64,000 bases of DNA from Platerodrilus igneus (lineage: Eukaryota > Arthropoda > Insecta > Coleoptera > Lycidae): NCBI GenBank assembly GCA_036346225.1, contig JARFIW010000999.1, positions 417,001 through 481,000 of the forward strand. Reading direction: 5' to 3'. The notes under the pieces are model-generated. The model saw only the letters and a list, made by a program, of their open reading frames with translations, did not search any database and was not told the origin of the DNA. Positions 53,174 through 61,171 of the stretch are shown piece by piece. The position numbers were made by a program, and so were the translations under genes. How positions within the stretch are numbered: the stretch's first letter is position 1; every line of letters begins with the position of its first letter.

Positions 53174-54388
53174 TTAAAGTTTACGTATAATGCCAGTAAA
53201 TGGTTCATATTCAATAAGTACGTCATGCATAATCATGCAGTAAGCAACAGTTTTAGCTTCAAATGCTTTAGATGCTTCAATTTCAATTTTTAAATCTGCT
53301 ACTATATTATGGATGCTTTCGTTTTGTCTGGTGCAGTTGATTACAAAAATTGGTTGCTGTTTAAACTCCTCATAACTGAGAAGAGAGCATACCAAACTCT
53401 CGAACGGTTCATAATATTGAGATAGATAATTCAAATATTCATTATAAGCATCCATATACTTGTTGTCGGTAAAAGAAAGGTTTTGCTGCTCATATGGGTA
53501 TCTTCTATTGTTGATATTAGCCTTTATATTTGTAATGTTTGCATGATTAAATGTAGACGCATCCGCATCCTTATGGTTGCGCTTTTTGGTTTGAAAGGTG
53601 ACGAATATCCATTGAGGGCGCTGAAAACCCATACTACTCTTAACAGGCCAAACCAAAGATGTAGTAGACGGTAGGCTTGTATAGGTATACAAGTCACGTG
53701 CATGAAAAGCTACTTGTATTCGCGAATTCTTGTTAATTTTTTTGTAAATAGATAATTTTGTGGCATCTTTGAGCATTACGTGAGGTACTTTCCAAACTAC
53801 CTTTGTAAGAGTAATTTTTGGTATAGAATTACCCTTACTACAATCAATATCGGACTTTGAACGTACCAATGTTAATTCTTGTCGAATGTTCAGCAACGGT
53901 GTTTTGTATCCTTCAGCAAATCCAAGCACGTGCTTTAATGGTATTGAAGCGCAAAAAGAATCTTTAGCTCCATTAAGCAAACGTAAAGGTTTATTTTCCA
54001 CACTCCATCCTGCATGCATCATACAACGACTTTGCTCGCGTGTATAGGAACAAACGCCTTTGATTGTGCTGTTAATTCTGGGCAATCTAACCGTTTCAAT
54101 AACCTGATCACCCAGCGTAAATCTAATTTCGTCAAAAAGTAACAACATTGCATTATTCGTGAAAGCATAATCCTTATTTTGGGCTTTTGTTGGACTAAGA
54201 GTACCTTCCAAGTATATAATGCTGTCATAAGTTGCGGTCATAAGATCTGCTTTTTGGATAACAATATTGATTTCATCCGAGTTTCCATAGGCGTTTGTCG
54301 TATATGGGTGATATGTTCGACGATCATATTCCGTAATCGTATCTTCGGACGCTACAATGTTGAATAGCCCTCTTATTGCGCCTTCCAT
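53174..54388 (-). CDS. Major capsid protein (double-jelly-roll type)
   Basis: 404 codons from ATG 54388, no interruption. The N-terminal ITEYDRRTYHPYTTNAYG and EINIVIQKADLMTATYDSII, then AMLLLFDEIRFTLGDQVIE, VWKVPHVMLKDATKLSIYK, the W-rich SLVWPVKSSMGFQRPQWIF and the C-terminal FVINCTRQNESI are typical of the double-jelly-roll hexon-like protein of insect Mavericks (recognition from family memory). It would form the capsid shell. The upstream overlapping ORF (54324-54524) may be its original N-terminus, joined by a frameshift, or a separate small gene. Confidence 0.75.
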   Translation of the reverse strand: MEGAIRGLFNIVASEDTITEYDRRTYHPYTTNAYGNSDEINIVIQKADLMTATYDSIIYLEGTLSPTKAQNKDYAFTNNAMLLLFDEIRFTLGDQVIETVRLPRINSTIKGVCSYTREQSRCMMHAGWSVENKPLRLLNGAKDSFCASIPLKHVLGFAEGYKTPLLNIRQELTLVRSKSDIDCSKGNSIPKITLTKVVWKVPHVMLKDATKLSIYKKINKNSRIQVAFHARDLYTYTSLPSTTSLVWPVKSSMGFQRPQWIFVTFQTKKRNHKDADASTFNHANITNIKANINNRRYPYEQQNLSFTDNKYMDAYNEYLNYLSQYYEPFESLVCSLLSYEEFKQQPIFVINCTRQNESIHNIVADLKIEIEASKAFEAKTVAYCMIMHDVLIEYEPFTGIIRKL

Positions 54389-54524
54389 GTTTATTAAGCA
54401 CTTTATAACCGATATATTCTAAAAATTGAACGTCCTGATCTGTTAATGCACCAGGTGGTTGCTGACCTGCAGGTTGAGGTGAACTTATTGAGTATACTCT
54501 AGCACCAAAAATATTAAGTCCCAT
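54324..54524 (-). CDS. Small ORF overlapping the capsid gene start
   Basis: 66 codons from ATG 54524 (MGLNIFGARVYSIS...), Pro/Gln/Gly-rich, then DQDVQFLEYIGYKVLNK. Overlaps both the end of the penton gene (stop at 54514) and the capsid ATG (54388). Either a small separate protein or the displaced capsid N-terminus. Confidence 0.45.
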   Translation of the reverse strand: MGLNIFGARVYSISSPQPAGQQPPGALTDQDVQFLEYIGYKVLNKHGRRNKRAIQHCSVRRYDYGI

Positions 54525-55266
54525 ATTTTTTAAGTTCTAATCTAATAGATACTTTCTCTGCACCAAAGTCCACCAATTTACCCTCTTGATTGACCAACCG
54601 TAGCGTAATGTTATCTATTTGTTGAACGATCACAGGCAAGTATGTGATGGATACAGGTTCTTTAATTAATTTATATCCAAGCTCTACGTGTACATCAAAT
54701 TCAAAAATTGTATGTGACTGCTCGCTATTCCTATACGCTCCACCAGTAAGATTACACTCACATGTATATTGGTCGCATCAAATATTTGTACAGATTGTTG
54801 AGAGAAATGATTTTATTTGCCTGATATGTGCCAGAGTGAACCCAAGCATTTGTCCAATAGCATCATTGCGTTTAAAAATCACTGTGTACATGGATTTCAT
54901 TTCGCATTGCAATGTGTTATTGTTAGCCTTTAGAATAAACTTCAATGTACTGCTTGGGGAACTATCTATTGCATTGTTTATATATTTTCCAAGTTCAGAA
55001 ATTTCATTTGCTCCAGGTGGGATTGTAATCATTTTATTTTAGCATTATTATCATCATCGTTATCAATAACATTATTATTATTATCCTTTTTATCATCCAA
55101 ATAATAAAACTTGTTATTACCTGCATGAATATTGCGTATAGAGTTGCATCCGTAAAACCCCACCAAACCTAACCCATATTTATATTCTGAATCAAGTTCA
55201 ATTGGGGGGGAAATAGTTGGCAGAAAGCACGTTTCCCACACCTGTCAACGTAAACGTTTGTGTCAT
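54514..55266 (-). pseudogene. Penton-like minor capsid protein
   Basis: ATG at 55266 (MTQTFTLTGVG). A frameshift in a C7 run near 55202-55208 moves reading to the frame 55241-55029, which includes SEYKYGLGLVGFYG, NNKFYYLDD and an acidic/Asn-rich insert; IPPGANEISELGKYI follows. An in-frame TGA lies at 54778-54780 and the frame continues to 54514. The partner at 1-536 is intact where visible. Confidence 0.7.
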
Positions 55267-55314
55267 GACTACCATTAAATTTAAAAATCAAACAACTATA
55301 TACCATAAAATTAT

Positions 55315-55662
55315 TTATTGCATAAGAAGTTCAAACATAAATGTCCACATATTGAGGTATTAAAATTTTCTCCCGATTGTAATTTTAAGTAAGATTACAG
55401 TCTCTTAAGTATCTCACTATTTCAAGCGGTGGTGTTAAATCTCCAAAACTATCATAGTAAATAACTTTCTTGTCACGTTTTTTGTATGCAACCCAGTGCG
55501 TTCCATTTCCAACGTTGTCATCTAAGTTTACAATAGCAGATTCGTTAACATGAGGCTTTGCTGGCAGTGCATCACGCATAAATACTCCTCTAAAAAAAGT
55601 AAACCTTTAGCATATTTCTTTAGATCCGAATCAAATAGCGCTCTACGTGGCAAGTTTACAAG
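55315..55662 (-). pseudogene. Adenain-like cysteine protease, no ATG start, frameshifted
   Basis: The frame enters from the -1 slippage site and begins L-P-R-R-A-L-F-D. It breaks in an A-rich run near 55595, resumes with RDALPAKP, then has the His motif GTHWVAYKKR and YYDSFG; another break near 55390 precedes the cysteine region CGHLCLNF (about 55320-55345). As in element 1, there is no ATG before the conserved N-terminus and the frame is -1 to the PLA2/pVI gene. Dead by at least two frameshifts. Confidence 0.75.
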
Positions 55663-56471
55663 TTTTTTCGATTGGGTTTTAAGTATAAGGCAAATCCTTT
55701 TTTATTGCGCGATGAAAGATATAACCCTTCACCTTTTTTACCTAAAGCTATATCCTTTAAGGTGACATGACGTCGGTTTTCCTCCAATTGTTTATTGGCT
55801 GCCGAAGCATCGTTGACAGCTTTAGCGACCCCTGCAACACCGCCAACTAGTGCTCTTGCAGCTGAAAGACCTGCAAATAGTGGCACTAGAAATGGAAGAA
55901 AGCCTCCCGCTTTAGGTATGGGAATAATTCGAGGAAATCGCACTCTCTTTTTTCCACCAGCGGTTTTAACTGCTTTTCTTCCAGCAAGTAAACTCATATT
56001 GATCAATTTCTTCACATTTGAATCTTTGACAATATGCTTTACAGTAGTTCTAATTGGTGTCAATATGCCCCCTCTAAATGAACAACACTGCCTCTTTTTT
56101 TTGCTCTTTATCCTTCTTGATGTAACCCCCATACCCAGTTTGGTTTTAATTTTCATTGCATTGGTTACGGCCCAAACGGTTGCTTTTTCTACAAACTGAG
56201 CGTTGTTCGATTTCACTCGGTTCCAATCGCCTTCTGCTAGAACTTTATCAGCTCTGTGTCGTGCGGTCAAGTCGTCAGGGTTTTGAGCATAAGCAATATC
56301 GTGATCGCGACACAATCTATCTAGATCGTTAATGCCGAAATCGCCTCGTACTAATCGTTCTCGTAACTTGGTGCCTGGTCCATAAAATTGGTATCCCAGT
56401 ACATGAAGCTCTACCGGTAACTTGTTTATCAAGGTCTTTAGAACACCCCTTCCTCTACAACGTTTAGCCAT
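55656..56471 (-). CDS. PLA2-domain / pVI-like minor virion protein
   Basis: 271 codons from ATG 56471 (the frame to 56474 starts with TTG), uninterrupted. N-terminal PLA2 domain: QFYGPGTKL (calcium loop), GDFGINDLDRLCRDHDIAYA (His-Asp dyad), RHRADKVLAEG. A basic linker (RRIKSKKKRQC) is followed by a pVI-like half: IPIPKAGGFLPFLVPLFAGL, Ala/Gly-rich helix, and SRNKKGFALYLKPN. PLA2 domains of this type in parvovirus capsids act in endosomal escape; the same role is inferred. The gene diverges from the ATPase (35 bp between ATGs) and overlaps the protease in the -1 frame. Confidence 0.85.
   Translation of the reverse strand: MAKRCRGRGVLKTLINKLPVELHVLGYQFYGPGTKLRERLVRGDFGINDLDRLCRDHDIAYAQNPDDLTARHRADKVLAEGDWNRVKSNNAQFVEKATVWAVTNAMKIKTKLGMGVTSRRIKSKKKRQCCSFRGGILTPIRTTVKHIVKDSNVKKLINMSLLAGRKAVKTAGGKKRVRFPRIIPIPKAGGFLPFLVPLFAGLSAARALVGGVAGVAKAVNDASAANKQLEENRRHVTLKDIALGKKGEGLYLSSRNKKGFALYLKPNRKNL
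55662..55668 (-). promoter_or_regulatory. Candidate -1 ribosomal frameshift site AAAAAAC
   Basis: In the PLA2/pVI frame the minus-strand codons are CGA AAA AAC TTG TAA, so the heptamer is A_AAA_AAC, one codon before the last sense codon and stop (55656-55658). A one-base backward slip enters the protease frame, which is open onward. No downstream structure could be assigned by eye. Confidence 0.65.
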
Positions 56472-56506
56472 CAACTGATTAGTATTATTAAAACATTCGA
56501 CTTAAT
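56472..56506. promoter_or_regulatory. 35-bp divergent intergenic region
   Basis: Only 35 bp separate the ATGs of PLA2/pVI and ATPase, so both promoters must share or overlap coding sequence. No motif is clear. Confidence 0.4.
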
Positions 56507-57091
56507 ATGAAGTTTATACGGCAGCCTCAACAATTAAGTATAGACGATCATAATTTTTTAAAATCTGAAGTTGTGGGAAAGCATGGACCTTTATTTCCAA
56601 CATCAATCAGGGCGATAATATGCGGACCATCAGGATGTGGAAAGACCAATGTAATAAATAGTTTATTGGAGGCACCACACGGATTAAGGTTTGTAAATGT
56701 GAGCGTGTATTCCAAATCGTTGGAACAAGCTAAATATAAATATTTAGAGCAACTTTTTAAATCTATAAAGAGCATTAAGTACTACGCCTATAGCGATAAA
56801 GAGAATGTCACCCCTCCAGAAGCAATCAGTAAAAATACGATAATGATATTTGACGATATTTCATGCTTAAATCAGGACATAATTCGCGAATATTTCAGCA
56901 GGGGTCGACATTCGGGTGTAGATTCATTTTATCTGTGTCAAACGTATTCTAAAGTACCAAAACAATTAATACGTGATAATGTTAACATAGTTGTCCTATT
57001 TAAACAAGATCATTTAAATTTAAAACACATATATGATGAACATGAACAATATAACCTTTCTATAACCGCTTTACTGCAGCTCAGTTTCTAA
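56507..57091 (+). CDS. Packaging ATPase (A32/FtsK-HerA type), C-terminally short
   Basis: 194 codons from ATG 56507. Walker A GPSGCGKT, Walker B TIMIFDDISC, then IIREYFSRGRHSGVDSFYLCQTYSKVPKQLIRDNVNIVVLFKQ, matching the viral DNA-packaging ATPases. The frame ends soon after HIYDEHEQYN with ITALLQLSF; the C-terminal segment whose remnants are seen in element 1 (2440-2580) is missing, with the next gene only 17 bp away, so a small deletion is likely. Catalytic residues are present. Confidence 0.85.
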   Translation: MKFIRQPQQLSIDDHNFLKSEVVGKHGPLFPTSIRAIICGPSGCGKTNVINSLLEAPHGLRFVNVSVYSKSLEQAKYKYLEQLFKSIKSIKYYAYSDKENVTPPEAISKNTIMIFDDISCLNQDIIREYFSRGRHSGVDSFYLCQTYSKVPKQLIRDNVNIVVLFKQDHLNLKHIYDEHEQYNLSITALLQLSF

Positions 57092-57107
57092 TCTGCAAGC
57101 CAACAAG

Positions 57108-57991
57108 ATGGATGCCACTGATAGAACGATTAAAGAAAGATTAACGAAAACTAGACGTTTAATTAATCGTAAACTTAAAGCTCTTAAGAGGGGTGAACTT
57201 GATACTCAGCGAATGGTTGAAACAGCATACAAACCAATAATTGAACCATTACTACAGGTTGCTAAAACAAAAAAATATGCATCTGTTAAGCATAAATTGA
57301 AATCAAAGTTGGCAGTTGCAGATAGTTCTGCTGATGTTGCTGCTCTTGGCATTTTGCCTAAAGTTGAAGTAAAGGATGATGATGATGCTGATGATGATGA
57401 TCATGTTGTTACTGATGAATTTCTAGAGCGATATGAGCATCCTTTACCTAGAAAATATATAGAACTAATCATGCAAAATTCAGAAGATGAAATCGATTAT
57501 GGTCATAGTGCCCTCCGATACGATGCTAGTACAGATCACTTGAGTATGGGAAATGCTTTAGTTACCATAACACCCAAATCAGCTGATTTAGTTATAAATG
57601 GTAAAACTTATAAAGGCACTCCAGGATTATATGAACTTTTAATACTTAAAGAACTTGAAAAATATACCAAGAATGATGAAAAGGAGTACAGAAAGATTTT
57701 AGAAGCTACTAACGCTCTTAAACAGAACTATGATCCTCAAAACAAAATTATTGGCTCCAGATCGTATAAGTACATCAAAATTATTAAACCAATACTAGAT
57801 GCGCCAGTAGGTATGGTCTGTTGAAAGAAGTCAACGCTAAAACAAAGGAGTATGTGTACTGGAACACACCTCACGAGCTAGTTGAGCGACTTAGATTGTT
57901 ATACGCATCAAAATCGGCAGGTCATACTGGTCACAATAATGAAATAATTAGTATTGAAGAAGAGCTTAGAGAAGAAGGGATCATTGCATAA
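57108..57991 (+). pseudogene. Conserved Maverick hypothetical (DUF8207-like)
   Basis: ATG 57108, 238 codons to 57824, with a basic N-terminus, an acidic DDDDADDDDH run (near residue 90), LPRKYIELIM, KGTPGLYELLI and GSRSYKYIKIIKP. The conserved C-terminus (YVYWNTPHELVERLRLL, GHTGHNNEII) continues in a shifted frame to TAA 57989-57991, so one frameshift near 57820 separates them. Homologue at 2649-3664. Function unknown. Confidence 0.7.
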
Positions 57992-58005
57992 TAGCATTTT
58001 GAAAG

Positions 58006-58352
58006 ATGAGTATCGATAAGTTTGGTACACATTCATCCACAAAATATCGGCTTCATTATACATTTGATGATCAATATGATACGCAATACAAAAACTTTGT
58101 ATTGTTATAGAACCACAAGCTGATTATGATGCTGCCAATAAGCGATACGTAGATACCTGTATTAGTAATTTACACAAACAGCTGCTGAATACAATTGAGG
58201 AAAAGTGTAATGTGCAAACAACATCAACTTCAACAACATCACCAATCTCGACAATAACAACTTCACCAGCATCAACCTCTATAACCTCATCAATCTCACT
58301 AACTACAACACCAGCTTTGTCATCTCCAACGTTGCAGGGTTCCAATCGTTAG
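58006..58352 (+). pseudogene. Conserved Maverick hypothetical (DKFG), shortened
   Basis: ATG 58006 gives MSIDKFGTHSSTKYR, then a break near 58100. The later frame has DYDAANKRYVDTC (like the DAATKKYVD motif common in fibre-type proteins) and a Thr/Ser-rich tail (TTSTSTTSPISTITTSPAST) to TAG 58350-58352. Compared with 3666-4109, the middle is lost. Confidence 0.5.
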
Positions 58353-58440
58353 TATTATTATTGATGTCAACGGTTTCGACTGCCGGTTGCACATCAAGAG
58401 AAAAAATAATAGTTACCCAGTATTGTGCACTTTCCATATA

Positions 58441-59343
58441 ATGTCAAAGCTTGCCGTTGTTCAAGAATTGTATAAAACAGCCAGAAAAAATTTTCCTAGA
58501 AAACGTACCATTATTAAACACAGAGACGATCTCTGGCAAGCCGACTTTATCGAATTTGATTAATATTTTAAGGAGAATGTCAATTATAAGTATGTGATGG
58601 TGGTAATAGATTGTTATTCAAAATATCTATGGACACGTCCTTTAAAATCAAAAAATGCAATTGATGTTTGCCAGGCAATGACATCCATTTTTAACGAAGG
58701 CCGTGTGCCTGATAATTTACAAACCGATAATGGTAAAGAATTTTACAACAGCAGATATGAAAAATTAATGAAGAAGCATAACATCAATTATTACTCTACA
58801 TTCAGTACAAAAAAAGCTGCCATAGTTATACGAGTAATTAGAACGTTAAAGAATGAATTATTCAAACAATTTAGCCTTAGACGTAAATGTAAATGGTTGG
58901 ATGCATTGCCTAAAAATACCCAACAGTATAATAACAAAAAACATTCGAAAATTAAAATGAAGCCTAAAGATGTCACCGAATTTACATATTTACCAATGTT
59001 TAATGCCTTGAAAGTAATGGGGATGATAAAATTTAAAGTTGGCGACCATGTCCGAATTTCGAAAGACAAGTCTGATTTTCCTAAAGGTTACATGCCAAAT
59101 TATTCCACAGAAATCTTTAAAATTGTTAAAATAGTAGTTGGCAACCCTGCTACCTATCTACTTGAAGATTCTAAAGGCGAACCGATTTTGGGGCAATTTT
59201 ATGGAGAAGAACTGCAGAAAACCTCACATCCTGATGTTTTTCTTGTTGAAAAAGTGTTATGTCAAAAAGGAGATTGTCTATTTGTAAAATGGTTGGGGTT
59301 TGATAATTCTCACAATTCATTGATAAAAAAATCCAATTTGTAA
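58441..59343 (+). pseudogene. Maverick integrase with chromodomain, one in-frame stop
   Basis: ATG 58441; 300 codons with a TAA at codon 41 (58561-58563), just after the first catalytic-Asp segment DLWQADFIEFD. Then YVMVVIDCYSKYLW, LQTDNGKEFYNS (second Asp) and KAAIVIRVIRTLKNELF, where the expected catalytic Glu (VER in element 1) is Ile. The C-terminal barrel-like region (FKVGDHVRISKDKSDF, YSTEIFKIVKI) and chromodomain (HPDVFLVEKVL, LFVKWLGFDNSHNSLI) follow. Both the stop and the Glu loss make it inactive. The upstream neighbour is 90 bp away. Confidence 0.85.
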
Positions 59344-59427
59344 TGGCGGGGGAAGTGGGGGTTTCACAAAAAATATAATAAACATTTTTCTCACGTGATT
59401 TCAGTATCGCAAAAGGTCTTTTTAATC

Positions 59428-60163
59428 ATGGTTGAAGAAAGTAGTGTTGAAAGTGATTATTATGATTTTAATGTATGATCATCATCATCATCCAAAGATG
59501 TTGATTATGATGCTGCAATCAATCAATATCTAGATATAGTTGAACATGCTAGCAGAAGTGAACATTTTTTACTGCTACAAACCACATTTCCACTCATACT
59601 ATAACATCAAAGTAGGTCTATCTCCAGCTCGACAGTTTACACCTACAATTGATTTAAATCGACATAGCTACTTAAATGATGATGGTAACAATAAAATTAG
59701 TTTAAGCGATGTTGAGTGGAATCACCTTATGGAACTGCTTAATAACAAAGTTAACTTCTTTACTATGCAACAACCATTGGATGGCAATGGTAATGACGAT
59801 GATTCAATCATTGACACGTGCAAGTTACAACAAGTCGTATACAATGATGAAAAGTTTTTAAAACTTACTAAACATGATGTTGAATATATGCTTTGTGAAA
59901 ATGATGTAGTTCAGATTTTGGAAGCAAATCAATGTGTAGTGGTTGATCAAGTAAACCTCTTAAAAGAAATGAACTTTTATGCATACTATAGAAATGTTTT
60001 AGATTTAGTGAAAAATTATTCTAATAATGATGAATATTGCATGTTTCAGACTTTGGAGGCTTTTAATAATTTATGTAATTTATGCAGTTTGTGTATTGGT
60101 CTAAAGCAATGTATCTTTTACTATTATGATAGAATTTTATGCGATTTGAATGATTTAAAATAG
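59428..60163 (+). pseudogene. Maverick accessory protein (VGLS/EW family)
   Basis: ATG 59428 (MVEESSVESDYYDFN) is stopped by TGA after 17 codons; DVDYDAAINQYLDIV-like coding follows in another frame and then 207 codons (from 59540) with HSYYNIKVGLSPARQFTPTI, ISLSDVEWNHLMELL and a Cys-rich end (CNLCSLCIGLKQC). Paralogue of 50585-51404. Function unknown. Confidence 0.6.
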
Positions 60164-60252
60164 TGTATTCAGTTCAATAATATACAAATTGAGAAAAACA
60201 TTTTTTATTTCTATTATTACATATACAACAACCGCAATCCATTATACAACAT

Positions 60253-61073
60253 TTAAACTTGTGTAATATAATCAATATGAGAATAATATTCTGACTCATC
60301 AATTACTTGAAATAAAGGCATTCTTTCACATCTGCAACACCAATAACTCATGTTCCATATAAGATCCGGTACTATACAAGCATCTTCAAATACCATAAAT
60401 TTTGTATTTTTAATTACACCCTTAACACCTCTCATACATTCCTTGCAACATGAATAACTCTCAGTAGAAGCTGTGATAGTACTTAATTTTTCCCAAGAAT
60501 GTACAACTACACGATTGTATCGCTCTGCAAATTGAGGCATGCGATTTGTTGGAATATACATTAATCACATGTATTGCTCTTCAAACAAAGGCTTTGTATA
60601 ATCCCACTTATGAAGTATGTCCTCTTCATCTGTTGTTAAAACAGTATCCAAAAAATTATCCCATCCAATTTCCTCAAATATGTATAGGTATTCTGCTAGA
60701 AAACTGGAATACATTATTGGATTGATGTGTTCTTTTATATACATTATATTGATTTTAGTTGGATCGTGTGGTAGTTGACCAACTTGTCCAAATACTTCGA
60801 CACATGCTTGTCAAAATCATTTTGTAGTAGCACAGACTTAAGAAATTTGAGGTTAACTTCATAAATATCTGCACTATTAAACATTCCAATAACTGTTCTT
60901 TTTATGTCTTTCTATACTGTTTTTGGAAGTATTGATTTTAACATACCAATATGACTCTGGTTGGTTAATCCAATTTAATTCAGTATTGTTTTTATGCTAA
61001 TTGTCAGTAAACTTGGCACTTCAATTTCTTTTTGTTTAATGTTTTGATTTTCTACTAATTGTTCAACATCCAT
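60253..61073 (-). pseudogene. Unidentified Maverick gene, several stops
   Basis: ATG 61073 (MDVEQLVENQNIKQKEIE), interrupted by stops near 60980, 60910, a shift near 60780 and a TGA at 60561-60563. Legible parts: SVLLQNDFDKHVSKYLDKL, HINPIMYSSFLAEYLYIFEE, TVLTTDEEDILHKWDYTKP, and a Cys-rich end (CCKECMRG, WCCRCERMPLF) to 60253. Two CxxC pairs suggest a zinc site. It converges with the 59428 gene and lies downstream of PolB. No family recognised. Confidence 0.5.
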
Positions 61074-61171
61074 ACTATTAACTATAATGGGAAGCGGTTA
61101 TCTGTAAAACAAATAAAATATTTAGCAAGTTTTTCTTAATTATTGCTTGTTTTAAACTTCTAAAAAGATAT

